Assembly: GCF_052324685.1 (NCBI RefSeq)
Contig: NC_135222.1
Location: forward strand, 2,034,203-2,098,202
DNA length: 64,000 nt
From: Brachyhypopomus gauderio
Taxonomy: Eukaryota > Chordata > Actinopteri > Gymnotiformes > Hypopomidae
Reading direction: 5' to 3'
Positions 13,431 through 23,980 of the stretch are shown piece after piece. The translations under genes and the position numbers were made by a program. The notes under the pieces were generated by a model. That model was not told the DNA's origin, did not search any database, and saw only the letters and a list, made by a program, of their open reading frames with translations. Each line of letters opens with the position of its first letter. Position 1 is the first letter of the stretch.

Positions 13431-14279
13431 ACATTTTACACACATGCCGCCGCCCCGCCCCCCCAAACTAATAATAATAATTTTAATAATAATTTTAATA
13501 ATTTTGCTTCGCCTCGCTCATATTTGTTTGCCTTCGCCTCCCTCATAGGAATGAATTGCGAAGTTCGCTTCGCTTGGCCAAATTCGCGTGTATGTGTCCC
13601 CGGCTTTAACGTTGATGTGGGAGTCTCCTGTGTTAAACTGGCACTTAGCATCTCCACAGATTGCAATTTGGGTACTAGCACACTGCTTTGGATAAAAGCA
13701 TCTGTTAATGTAGTGTATTTCGATGTGATATAATTAACCGGGGTATATAAACCACCCTGTTGGTAGTACTCATCTAATGGCGAACTTACTTCGATGTGTT
13801 TTTTCAAGTTTGATGGCGAGTTCATAAATGATGACAGCGACAGGGGCGGATCTAGAAAAATATTTACGGGGTGGCGAGAGGGTGGCAGGGATTTTTGAGG
13901 GGTGGCAACATATGGCAGATGTATACATACTGAATTTAATCAGTTATCACAGTTTAATAAGAAATAGTATGTACGAGAGAAAAAGCAAACAGTTTTTGAC
14001 TATGTCAAAGTGGCAGCATTGTAGGCAGCATTTGTACAAGAAACTATGTAAATAAAAAACGTACCCAAGGAAATCTATGTATCTATGTAGTAAGGTGTGC
14101 ATAAATACATTGGAAATAAAAGGGTCATTACACTCAAACAAGGTACTGAACATCGCTTTTATTGTTTACTCAGAACACACATTCTCCCCAATTGTCCCTT
14201 GATAGCTTGAACAGATTTATATACAAAAGAAGAGACATTAAAACAAAAAAACATCAGAACAAGTACAATAACAACAACA

Positions 14280-15056
14280 CTATAAGAGCTGAATGCGGCG
14301 ATTTGCATGTTGCTCAGCAAAACGCTTCACAAATTTATCTAGGTCTAATGCTTTTGTGCGTTTTGATTCAATGCTGAGTACAGCCAAACTCGATAGTCTC
14401 TTTTCTGTCATAGTAGACCACAAATAAGTCTTTATGAGCCTAAGAGATGAAAAGCTTCGTTCACATGATGCACTGCTCACAGGTAAAACAACTGCTATTT
14501 TACACAACCTGAACAACTCATAAAAAACATCCTGGTATGGGTCCAAAAACTGAGTAAACTCCATTAGAGTTGTAGGACTCTCCTTGTCCCCCTTTTTTCT
14601 GTCTAGTACTCTCCTTGTCTGATGTAACTCATGTTTGAGATCCTCAATATTTGAATGATAAGCTTCAGCCAATAACAGAACAGCCTCCTCTCTCAAAAAA
14701 GTTGGACTTGATGGATTTAGTGCCTGTACACCCTGCATAATATTACAATTTGTGTTAGAAAATCTTCTTCCTATTTCTCCAATCATGTTATCCATAACTG
14801 GATAGTACACAGAGACACAAAAAGTGTGTTTACTATCTGGAGCTACATGCTGTCCTAAGGTGGAGTGAATGACAGTATCCTGAAGCACCTTTGTTGTCTG
14901 TCTTGGCCTCTTTAATTTTCGAGTTGTATCAATGTTACTTCGTTGACATAAATCCAGTGTTTCACTCCACATTTCCTCAAAAGAGGTTTGACTACGGTAC
15001 TGGACAAGTGTCTCTTTAAGCGCTTCAATAAGTTCAACAGCCTTAGCATAGTCCAC
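14280..15056 (-). pseudogene. hAT transposase, C-terminal half
   Basis: A frame of about 258 codons from DYAKAVELIEALKE to ANRRIQLL. It contains the hAT dimerisation signature (VLPVSSASCERSFSSLRLIK, then LSSLAVLSIE). The frame joins the preceding 15043-15783 frame at a junction near 15050, where the central catalytic part of the usual DUF4371/hAT protein is absent. The copy therefore looks internally deleted and non-autonomous even though both ends are intact. Confidence 0.85.
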
Positions 15057-15783
15057 CGTTGTAAAAATATCTCAAAACAAATGATATTTGCTCTTTTTTC
15101 TGAACATCTTTAGTTTCATCAACAATAACTGAAAACTGCTTGCTTGTTTTAACTTCCTGGATGATTTCTTCTTTGACCATTGTAGCCAAGCACTCAAGTA
15201 TTTCATTCTGTATTGTTTTACTGGTGTATTTTGCATTTTTAACTTGTTGTTCAAGTCTTTTTTTAATGATGGGGTTATGGTTACCCAGCAAGTCTAACAT
15301 AGACAGAAAAACACCCTTTTTTTCTGAGTTGGGAGACTCCCTGTGGCCCCGCTGTGCTATGTTTTCTGTGGCTGTTAGAACTAAAATTTCTGCTAATGCT
15401 TTAATGTAGTATTGGTTTTCAGCCACCTGCTTCTTTTTTTGTTCATCCATTAACCCAAACATTGAGGTATTTTTATCCATAATTTTCTTGTTCTCTGTCC
15501 ATGCAAACATTGCATTTACATGGCTTTCAGATCTGGCATGAGAACAGAAACCACTATCTTTCATTGTAGCCTTTTTCCAGTTACGATAACCCTCTAAAGA
15601 GGTGAAAACAGTCCTTGGAGCATCGGGGAGAGAAAAATGTCTACAAGCAAAACAGTAAGCTGCATCTTTAGATTGTGAGTATTCTACCCAGGGATGAGAT
15701 TTATACCAATCACTGCGGAAGCTTCTCCTGGCACCTCCCTGGACAATCTTGGGGAAACTCTCTCGCACTGGCTGAACTGGCAC
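15043..15783 (-). pseudogene. hAT transposase, TTF finger and DUF4371 part
   Basis: An open frame of about 246 codons. Residues 1-70 form a TTF-type zinc finger (SDWYKSHPWVEYSQS, AYCFACRHF, then SHARSESHVNA). DUF4371 follows and ends in FSVIVDETKDVQKKEQISF, whose DETxD is the first part of the RNase-H-like core. The frame then stops at the internal deletion. An intron or linker separates it from the N-terminal exon at about 16.1-16.7 kb. Confidence 0.85.
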
Positions 15784-16103
15784 CTCATACCTGGACTTGG
15801 ATATATCTAGAAGATGGAGGAGAGTAACTCCATTACATCTGAACTAATTATACAATATAACAAATAGTAAAACAACACCAATTTGTAACTGTCATGGATT
15901 AGTTATAACCACAAAACAATGTTAAGACACTAACATTTTAACCTGGGAGAGTATTTTTAGGTTAGTTTGTTTAATTTTGGAATTTAAACTGAGCAATAGA
16001 GCTAAAATATATCTCTGTTCCCAACTTTTCTCAATTATTCATATTTATGCAAACATGAATATATTTATTAGAAGAAATCTAAGCAACATATTTTAAATGC
16101 ACC

Positions 16104-16715
16104 TTATAGCGAAATGTCTGTTTTGTTCTTATTTATATGTAATTTAGTATAATATGCAGCAACACTTTCCATACCATGTGGACCAGCTCGACTGGAGACC
16201 ATTGGTGATTTCTCAGGCATTCTTCTTTCCCCTTCACAGTCTGAGCCCTGCATGTTATCTTGTCTCTCTCTTTCTCCCTCCTCATATTGGTGATGCTCTC
16301 CCTTCTCCATATCTTCACCGCTGTGGTGTTCTTCCTCCTGTCCCTGGTCGCCTTGGCCTTGTATTCTATCGTTGTCACATTTTTGTTGCCCCTTTCTCTC
16401 TCCTTCCACTTTTTCCTTCTCTTCTCTCTCTCCTTCCACCTTATCCTTCTCTTCTCTCTCTCCTTTCACCTTATCCTTCTCTTCTCTCTCTCCTTTCACC
16501 TTATCCTTCTCTTCTCTCACTCCTTCCACCTTATCCTTCTCTTCTCTCACTCCTTCCACCTTATCCTTCTCTTCTCTCACTCCTTCCACCTTATCCTTCT
16601 CTTCTCTCTCTCCTTCCACCTCATCTTCGTTTACCTTGCTCTGTTTTTCAGTTTCTGTTTCTGGCGCCTTTCTCTTTGGTGAGAAAAAACTATGAATATT
16701 ACCTTTCCTCTTCAT
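16104..16715 (-). pseudogene. N-terminal exon of the DUF4371 hAT, with charged repeats
   Basis: Begins MKRKGNIHSFFSPKRKAP, a common start for fish TTF/DUF4371 transposases. It then runs into about eight copies of a ten-residue highly charged unit (EREEKDKVEG). The downstream part is E/G/H-rich. Upstream in-frame codons extend to 16808, but the ATG at about 16713-16715 is the likely start. Confidence 0.65.
16390..16625. repeat. 30-bp coding minisatellite
   Basis: About eight tandem 30-bp units (CTTATCCTTCTCTTCTCTC core) inside the transposase N-terminal exon. The unit is a multiple of three, so the frame is kept. Small differences between units (T/C at the glutamate/lysine codons) give VEG and VKG variants. 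Confidence 0.9.
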
Positions 16716-18488
16716 TTCTGTAAGATTCCCAAGAAACTTTATAATGTTTTTGACAGACATTGAATCAGTATTAGTAGGTATGATGACAAAATTTTCAAAC
16801 ATCCCCAAGATTTAAAAGAATCACATATCTAGACAGAGCTAAAATATACCTTTAAAATGATACCTGGATTTTGAAAATTGGTTTAGAATTGATAAAGTTA
16901 TGATATTTATAATATCATGTATCACATTAAAATATAATACATTAATAATTACAATAGAAGTCGTGTGACTGAAATTCACATAATCTAATTCGAATTAATC
17001 ATAATTAATAATTAATCATAATCTAATTCGAAGTGATGTTAACTATATTACCATTTAACAACAAGTTATATCAGAAAACAATTAGATTAAACTACACAAC
17101 ACTGGTATCAGTACCGATTTCAAGAAAACACTGTGGGAACGAGTTAAACCGAGACGCCGCTTTTAGCCTAAAGTTGCTAGCTACCGTGACGTTCGATACA
17201 CCAATGTCAATCATGACTACTTATTTTCCGCGGTCTAGTAAAATACTTTCGCCTGCACGGATTTCGATTAAATTTGGTCAGTATTGAGATAAAAGCTGTA
17301 TTTTTAGGTCCACATATATTTCGATGGTGTCCGGAGCGTTGATGAAGAAAACAGACCGCTTGAAAACAACAAAGTATCTTCTCGCTGGTCTCCCGACCTG
17401 AAATCGCCTCAGAGTTGACTATAAATAGTGCCTGATGATTGGCTGGGTTGTGCTTAACGAAGTCACAGTATTATTCAGGAAAAAACATACACCTGCTAGG
17501 CGGTGAGGAGTGATGTTATATGACACCCTTACAAAAGTACAACGTAGTTTGGAACACATTACTGAGCCAGAATTTTTCGCATCGAACGTTGGTTCGTCAG
17601 CATACCTAGTATTAGCTTAACCTACTTTACACACAACTAACGTCAGACCCAGATAACTTGACATGTATAGCGAAATAACGTTATTTAACCTGATTTATAT
17701 CATCTCAAAATCAGCATCGCAACAATACTAACAATGACAATGTGCTTTCACTGTAATTTCATTTTTTAATATATATAGCAATCAGTTTTTACCTCTTTTC
17801 TCCCGTGTCTTCTTTCCTCCTGGCTCCGCCTCTTTGCGGGTTTTTTTTTTCTTCTCCAGACCAATCAGTCTCTTGCCGGTCTGACGTAATCTTTTGCCGT
17901 GTTCACTGCCGTCGGACATTGGAGATTTGCGCTCGTAAATGTCAAATGGCCATAACTTTTCTTTTAATTTGTTGCTGCCAACTGGGGTGGCAGCAGGGGT
18001 GGCAAGGCTTCCTTTTAGGGTGGCACTTGCCACCCCATGCCACCCCGGTAGATCCGCCCCTGGACAGCGATGTGTTCTTCGGAATGCAGAGGAGGAATAC
18101 GAATCATTTTTCTTTTCGAGGAATTCAAACAATTGGGCTAAATAAGGCCAGGGGTGTTGGGGGAAGCCATCTGTTGCAGCCATGTCAGATCCACAGCCAT
18201 TTAGGGTACAAATCTTAATCTCTTACTGAGCGCTGATGGGTTATAGTCTGTGACACGGTACACTTTAACCTTTCGGTATTTTATTAAGTGTTGATTTAAA
18301 AATGAAAAAGGAACTAGATGTTTCTGTAAATGTAATGAAGTGAAAAGTAAAAAGTTTTGCTTTGAAATGTAGTGAAGTAAAAGTATAAAGTCTTACCAAA
18401 TAAAAGTACTTGAGTAAAGTACAGATACATGGAACCGTTACTTAAGTACAGCAACGAATTACATTTACTTAGTTACTGTCCACCACTG

Positions 18489-18688
18489 GAAGTGGTCTTC
18501 TGCATGCTCAAAGCAAATGACTGGATCATCCATTCATCATCTATAATATGAGCTGTCACACCAAGATAATTATTGTTGCTAACAGAGGTCCAGTGATCCC
18601 AGTCAGAGACACATTTGTGGCGCTTTTCACTATAACCTGTTTTACTTCCCTTTCCTCATCAAAGAGCTGCTGGATTTGCTTCAACACT
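18489..18688 (-). pseudogene. BED-finger hAT transposase fragment, catalytic N-terminal part
   Basis: The minus strand reads VLKQIQQLFDEEREVKQV, then ATNVSLTG and, after a one-base frame change, WTSVSNNNYLGVTAHIID. This is the conserved WTSxxNxxYLGVTAHFID block of ZBED/hAT transposases. It continues into 12540-12579 once the Tol2-like insertion is removed. Confidence 0.8.
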
Positions 18689-19049
18689 GGTTCTGTTCTA
18701 AATAGTCTACTACACAGAGGTGGGGACTCGAGTCACATGACTTGGACTCGAGTCAGACTCGAGTCATTAATATTAAGACTTTTGACTTGACTTGAAAAAA
18801 TATTCAGAGACTTAGACTTGACTTGGACTTTTACACCAATAACTTGGGACTTGAATTGGACTTGAACCTTTACTTGCAAAGACTTGATTTTTTTTTTACC
18901 CCAAATCTAAATTTTAAAACGCATATTAATATTTATAAAGTGCGCCCCATTAATTTCATTTCCGTCCTTCTGACGCAGACCAGTCCTCTGCTTTTCCACA
19001 CTCTGTACGTGTGTGTGTGCATGAGCTGCAGCACAACCAATCAAAAGGG

Positions 19050-19300
19050 GGGTTGGCGAACGTAAATTTTTACCGGGCGGGGTGTAAAATGGACACAAAT
19101 TAAGTATTATATCGCGATCGATCGATCGCCAGTGGTTGGTGCCAGAGCGAACTAGTAACTCATTGAATCATAGATGTGGATCAGAGGTAAATAAACTAGA
19201 TTTTTTTCCGGCGTGAGAAATCGGATGTGTGGCGTGAGAGCGTGTGAAGACGGTCAAATGCGTGTGTCTCACGCTCAATGCGTGAGAGTTGGCAACCCTG
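19050..19300 (-). repeat. CAGGGTTGCCAAC MITE family, copy B (inverted)
   Basis: Reverse complement of copy A. It ends GAGAGTTGGCAACCCTG at 19300 and shares the GATCGATCGATCGC block and the segment TAACTCATTGAATCATAG. The left boundary is unclear; the GGCGAACGTAAA and GTGTAAAATGGACAC blocks are shared with the copy at 51834-52075. Confidence 0.75.
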
Positions 19301-19377
19301 GGTTCTGTATCTGAACTCGGGGAAGAGAGCCTCTCTCTGTCACCATCATAATATCCAGTTCTATCTCAGCATGGATT

Positions 19378-19507
19378 GTGTATTTGAACATCTACGTCGA
19401 GAAAAAAATATATTGACAAAAGTGGAGCGAGTTTTCAGCTATGGGGACATCATTCATCGTGCACAAATGACATACAGACTTTTGGCCAGCAAATGCAATG
19501 CAGAATA
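19378..19507 (+). pseudogene. hAT transposase C-terminal remnant
   Basis: Plus-strand frame ending VERVFSYGDIIHRAQMTYRL...KCNAE then stop. It resembles the SERVFSxGGIIxRPxRARM...LxFLKCN dimerisation end of AC-type hATs, and is the only coding trace left in the 18715-20123 element. Confidence 0.65.
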
Positions 19508-20442
19508 GTTTACTGAAATGTCTAAAGTTGCAGATTCCTGTTAATTGTTCAGTTCTTATATTTGTTTGTCTTGTGTCACTCACACATGTTCTCCAAGAAA
19601 CCAGATAAGAGAAGAGAGGGAAAATGCTGTTATGGTTCTTTATATTGTACTGTGAAAATATCAGCACTTTTTATTTGAACATGGAGTTCTACTTATGACT
19701 TTTTCACAGAATATTTATTTCTGGAAAATTGTAGTTTAAAGTATGAATATTTTTGCAGCTAAGTTTAACAAATTGAACTGTGCAATAAAGAGGTGTAATT
19801 TTTATTTTTTTTTATACTTCGTGTTTTCAGTTGCACATGTTTTATCAAGATTTGAGGAGAATACAGATTTAAAAAAGAACGCATGTCTATTATTTACATT
19901 TAAAATTTAAAATATACCTGCAACATTAGTAAAAAAAAAAAAAAGACTCGAAAGGACTTGAAATTCCAAGTTTCAGACTTGGGACTTGACTTGACTATTG
20001 CCTGTCTTGACTCGAGACTTGACTTGACTTGAGTGTCTTTGCTTGAGACTTGACTTGGGACTTGAGGTATAAAGACTTGGACTTACTTGAGACTTGCAAA
20101 ACACTGACTTGGTCCCACCTCTGCTACTACATACTACTGGCGTTCTGATCAAGCCCCAAATCAGTATGCCGTATGCAGTATGTGACCAAAATGAAATTTT
20201 CCAGTACGCGAAACATACCCGGATGACCTACTACTTCCCCAAAATATTCCAGTACGCGAACAGAGCTATCTTCGTGGTGTACTGCATCCCATCATGCAAC
20301 ACTACATTCACGTGACCCCGTAATATGCTTTGCTTTTGTTGCATACAGGAAACTGTACTGCATACTACTACGAGGACCAGTATGCAGTATCCAGTATATA
20401 CTGAGTCCAGTATGTAGTAGGTTATTTCGAACAGAGCCATTG

Positions 20443-21000
20443 TCTTTCTGGACAGAAGTTCGTAACTTGCATCAGCTGACGCAATTTGCAGAACTTCTTG
20501 TACAGCCTGGATTATACTTTCGCGAGTGACCGTAGCACGTGACTCCGCCCACCTCGCATGAACTTATGTCTAAACTTGCCGCGTCTTACTTAAGCCTTCG
20601 ACCACAGAGAGCGGTCTACAGTCCACAGCAATCCATCTCGCCAGTGAATTGGTCAATTTGTCTGACGTGGACTTTGACATTTTGTTTCTTAATTTGAACC
20701 CCGACATGTGGTCGAGTGTTGACTGGCGACACTGCTCGTACTAGGAATACATTTAGCAGCTAAGTTATCATTACTGACCTGCGCGTTAGCCCCAACATGT
20801 TTTGCATTGAGGTGGTAACGAAGGGTGGAAGTGCTCCTGTGATAAGCGAACTCCTTCCTACATAAAGTGCAAATAACACTATTTGTGTTTGTACTTCCAT
20901 CTGGAAGTTTCTTATATTTAAATTTCCCATCCACCAGCGTAGCCTCTTCAGTCATCTCCATCATGCTCATCTTATTGTGCGTCCATATAATCTGTATGCC
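20443..21000 (-). pseudogene. BED-finger hAT transposase, N-terminal part
   Basis: A BED zinc finger (VICTLCRKEFAYHRSTSTLR, then YHLNAKH) with preceding DGKFKYKKLPDG at about 20800-20960 on the minus strand. A second piece reads ADASYELLSRKTM at 20443-20520 just before the MITE boundary. The middle is degraded. Confidence 0.75.
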
Positions 21001-21148
21001 TGGAACTCGTGCACTGAGAAACATTCCACGGTGCAAAAGTGTCTCATGCGTTAAATGCGTTAAAATGCATTAATATTTTTAGTTCGTTCATTTCCCTGTA
21101 ATTAATTAATCGAAAAATTAAAGCGTTAAAGTCCCACCACTAATATAT

Positions 21149-21206
21149 ATAGTGGGCCAGTCTGTCAGGAACTCCCGGGCCACTTTTTCTCCCCAGTCTG
21201 CCCCTG
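21149..21206. repeat. hAT-like terminal fragment (CAGGGGCAGACTGG end)
   Basis: Reads CAGGGGCAGACTGGGG on the minus strand at its outer edge, then GTGGCCCGGGAG. It is similar to the end at 9097-9200 in the opposite orientation. Confidence 0.4.
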
Positions 21207-21208
21207 CA

Positions 21209-21723
21209 GAGAGCTGTACATCAATATAGCCTGTACATATTATTTTGACTCTTATGTAATTGGATTATCCTCTATGATTTCCATTAGCATTCAGACAGTT
21301 CATTAGCTGACTAGTTGAACAGTTTACATTTAAAGTTGACACAATTTCTTTAAAATGAAGGAAAATTCTGGTTTATCCTTACAAACCCCTTCAAGAGGCA
21401 TTCAGTTGAAGACAAAAAAAGATAGAGGAGCTTGGGAACAAGCTTCTTTATCCTTTTTCAGGGTTCATCCAGGTGCTTGAAATCCTTGAAAGTGCTAGAA
21501 TTTTGGCTAAAGCACTTGGAAATGCACTTCACAACAAATGGTTATGTGACTGAATGGTTGACTTGTATATAAGATTTGTTGCAAATATATAAGTTACAAA
21601 TACCACCTCTTGTAATTATAGTGGGAAACTTGAAAATGAACCGCCATTAAATAAAATATATGCTAGCTTGGTATCTAAGCTATGGCTACCGGAATAAATC
21701 CTAACCCAACTCTTTATTAATAC
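21209..21723. other. non-coding stretch
   Basis: No gene seen. CAGGGTTCATCCAGGTGC near 21459 resembles a repeat start (CAGGGTTCATACACC) in the rpf1 intron at about 42187, suggesting a solitary hAT-like end. Confidence 0.35.
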
Positions 21724-21731
21724 ACCATCAA

Positions 21732-21899
21732 CAGAGGCGTCTTTGCATAGAGGCATGGCTAGGCAACTGCCTTGGGCCCCTCCCACTGCAGCCCACTGTA
21801 TGGGCCCCCTGATTAGCTGATTTATTTCTCGCATATTAATGTTGATGGGCCCCATAGCAAAATTCGCCTTGAGCCCCCAAATTTCTCAGTCCGCCACTG
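21732..21899. mobile_element. 168-bp hAT-type MITE
   Basis: Ends CAGAGGCGTCTTTGC and (minus) CAGTGGCGGACTGAG with a perfect 8-bp TSD ACCATCAA at 21724-21731 and 21900-21907. The GGGCCCC-rich interior is non-coding. Confidence 0.85.
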
Positions 21900-21907
21900 A
21901 CCATCAA

Positions 21908-22490
21908 TACACTTATTTTTCTGCTTTTAACAAGTCCTATTTAGGTCTCATCTGACCACAGAACTTTCTCTGGATCAACCAAATGGTCATGGACAAACGT
22001 AAGACGGGCCTGGACATGTGCTGATTTGATTTGTTGTCTTTGTGTATTACCCACAGTAACCTTGAAAACCAGCTCTCTTCAGGTCATTGACTAGCTCCTC
22101 TTGAGTAGTTCTGGGCTGATTCCTCACCTTTCTTAGGATCACTGCTACACCACGAGGTGAGATCTTCCATGGAGCTCCAGTCCGAGGGAGATTGACAGTC
22201 ATGTTTAGCTTCTTTCAATTCCTAATAATTGCTCCAACAGTTGATCTTTTTTCACCAAGCTGCTTGATAATTGCCCAGTAGCCCTTTCCAGCCTTGTGGA
22301 GATCTACAATTTTGCCTCTGGTGTCTGGTGTCAATTTGCTGGAGTGCTTGGGGGTCGAGTGACCCAATTTTGGCCCATGGATAGATGCCCTCACATTTGT
22401 CTCAAGAATATTCATCATTACCTTAATTTCCAGCTCCTTCAGAATACCCTTTAGCCTTTTTGCTACCATTTTGATATTTGTCCTTAATCA
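21908..22490 (-). pseudogene. Tc1-like transposase, N-terminal part, degenerate
   Basis: The minus strand encodes the paired-type helix-turn-helix [20 protein letters not shown] then [16 protein letters not shown]. After a frame change come [16 protein letters not shown]-like and [18 protein letters not shown]-like blocks of Tc1 transposases. The catalytic DDE part is reduced to a trace (a WSDE-like segment near 21950). Several frame changes mark it as dead. Confidence 0.85.
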
Positions 22491-22749
22491 GTCACTGATG
22501 TTATGGATGTAGTTTTGGTTGTGCTGTATGTAATTTTATAATTTTGGATATTTCTTATAACCATTGCCTGATAAGTACGTTTCTATAATTTGTCAAAGTT
22601 TCAAAAGCTCCTCTTGCACACATGGACGAATTGCTGATAATTCCTTTACTGACACTCAAAATGATGGAGACATATAGACATTTTGTTTTTGTAACGAAAT
22701 GGAAATGACAAGTTAGCTTTATCAGTAACTGAATAATTTCTGATAAAAC

Positions 22750-23410
22750 AGAAACTGTTTCTAAACAGTCCATAAAGAAGATACAACTTGCACAAAATGC
22801 TGCAGCTAGAGTCCTAACTAAAGCTAGAAAATTTTATCATATTAGTCCCACTCTCGTGGCATTACACTGGCTTTGTGCCATTACACTGGCTTATCGAATT
22901 GAATTAAAAATTCTTCTGTTAACCTATAAAGCGTTAAATGGTCTTGCCCCACAATATCTGAGTGAACTCATTGCTTACTACAACCCATCTCGCCTTTTGC
23001 ACTCCCAAAATGCAGGATTTCTCTTAGTTCCAAAAATTTGTAAGACTACAGCCAGAGGCAGAGCTTTCTCATTTAAAGCCCCTCAATTATAGAACAGCCT
23101 TCCAGCTCCAAGCCGAGATTCTGACACAGTTCCAATCTTTAAATCTAGACTTAAGACCCACCTATTTAATCAAGCCTTCAGTTAATATTCCCCTTGTAAG
23201 GTGTGTGGCTCAGGGGGGCCCCAGACGTTGAGATTTCTGGTAGTCTGAGATGTTGAGGCGGTCATCCAGCTGTGTTATGGCATCACTCTAGTTGTGACAA
23301 TGTCTTGACTAGAAAGCAATGTTTCAGTGAGCCCTCATTACTGTGGTCACCTCCAAACCCCTCCCTTTAGTTATGCTACTATAGATTAGCCTGCCGGAGC
23401 AACATGCTAA
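22750..23410 (+). pseudogene. LINE 3' end (L2/CR1/Rex-like reverse transcriptase C-terminus)
   Basis: The plus strand reads KIQLAQNAAARVLTKARK, HISPTLVALHWL, LLTYKALNGLAPQYLSELI and ARGRAFSFKAPQL, then a stop, with NSLPAPSRDSD after it. This is the typical C-terminal tail of fish L2/CR1-like reverse transcriptases. About 300 bp of 3' UTR follows. It is 5'-truncated, as most LINE copies are. Confidence 0.85.
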
Positions 23411-23659
23411 TCACTGACACGTGAGCTATGTACATTTAAATCAGTGGTGGTTTAAATTTATGTCCACACACTCAACCTGTATTGTCTATCTTTTTGCATG
23501 CTTCTACCTAAGACGATTGCATGCAAACACCTACGAGATAGTCTGGCTTGCCGGTGGATGTACTGATGCCGGGGTTGGATGTGCCATTGCCGCAAAAGGA
23601 TGTGCTGATGCTAGCTCCTACCTGAGGCTCACCATCTACACCAAAGGTACTGTGACTCA

Positions 23660-23980
23660 GTGGCGGTTCTAGGGGTGGGGCTACAGGGACATTGGCCCCA
23701 GCTGAAATCTGAGAGCGATGATCATCAGATTATAGGTGGATGCAATTCCATACCCAAACACTAGTGGCGCCAAACCAGAATGTCCAGTGTGAACAAAGCT
23801 TACAGAAGATTTGCACGATCCCGCGGAGAAAGTTTTTCTATCCACAACCGTGGCACTTTTGAGGAGTTGGTTGGTAAGTCATAAATCCCTGTTCAAGACT
23901 GATAAACATTAAATTAAGAAGCAAAGCTAACATTAGTAACAGTAGTGTTACTAGTGTAACTGAGGCCCTACTTCTGTTTA
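23660..23980 (+). repeat. hAT-like left end and spacer
   Basis: CAGTGGCGGTTCTAGGGGTG at 23660 matches the CAGnGGCGGnTCTAG ends of the TTF/DUF4371 hAT family. No matching right end or TSD was found before the LTR element begins at 23981. Confidence 0.45.

Larger units (their letters stand above)
13841..18062 (-). mobile_element. TTF-finger/DUF4371 hAT, complete ends
   Basis: TIRs CAGGGGCGGATCTA at both ends (the right one read on minus) with a perfect 8-bp TSD GACAGCGA at 13833-13840 and 18063-18070. Both subterminal regions repeat GGGGTGGC(A). Transposase pieces on the minus strand are an N-terminal exon (about 16104-16715), the TTF finger plus DUF4371 (15043-15783) and the hAT dimerisation end (14280-15056). 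The exact TSD and readable frames make it one of the youngest layers. Confidence 0.92.
12580..18488. mobile_element. Tol2-like non-autonomous hAT with a nested hAT
   Basis: Termini CTGTGGTGGACGAAGTAC and (minus) CAGTGGTGGACAGTAACT. Subterminal regions are full of ACTTGAGTAAAAGTA-type repeats, as in Tol2 relatives. A perfect 8-bp TSD GAAGTGGT lies at 12572-12579 and 18489-18496. Without the 4.2 kb element at 13841-18062 it is about 1.7 kb long, with no recognisable transposase of its own. Confidence 0.88.
18715..20123 (+). mobile_element. hAT, ACTTGACTTG-rich ends, internally deleted
   Basis: TIRs CAGAGGTGGGGACTCGAGTC and (minus) CAGAGGTGGGACCAAGTC with a perfect 8-bp TSD CTACTACA at 18707-18714 and 20124-20131. 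Subterminal regions are arrays of GACTTGACTTG. A short C-terminal transposase remnant lies near 19378-19507, and an inverted CAGGGTTGCC MITE ends at 19300 inside it. Confidence 0.88.
18689..20438. mobile_element. PIF/Harbinger-like MITE with a nested hAT
   Basis: TIRs GGTTCTGTTCTAAATAG and (minus) GGCTCTGTTCGAAATAA, both followed by CTACTACATACT. Flanks ACT (18686-18688) and ATT (20439-20441) suggest a 3-bp TSD. The hAT reading frame on both sides (SRKTM, then LKQIQQ) becomes continuous when the element and one flank are removed. The MITE itself is about 330 bp; the rest is the hAT at 18715-20123. Confidence 0.75.
12167..21141 (-). mobile_element. old BED-finger (ZBED-type) hAT, heavily interrupted
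   Basis: Left end AGGGGTGGGGTGCGATTAA and right end (minus) AGTGGTGGGACTTTAACGC are imperfect TIRs of a widespread fish hAT family. The flanking 8-mers TATATATA and AATATATA match 7 of 8. Transposase remnants lie on the minus strand: a BED finger at about 20800-20960 and catalytic-domain N-terminal pieces at 20443-20520, 18489-18688 and 12540-12579. It carries a Tol2-like hAT (12580-18488) and a Harbinger-like MITE (18689-20438), so it is the oldest layer of the nest. The rest of the catalytic domain and the C-terminus are missing. Confidence 0.8.

Noticed and set aside
16154-16723. Long plus-strand open frames rich in LLSLLPPYPS
   Set aside because: These are antisense shadows of the 30-bp coding minisatellite of the hAT transposase.
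9097-21206. One outermost hAT spanning both GGGGTGGACTGG-like ends
   Set aside because: The flanking 8-mers (TGGGAGTC and CAGAGAGC) do not match, so it is kept only as two similar ends.
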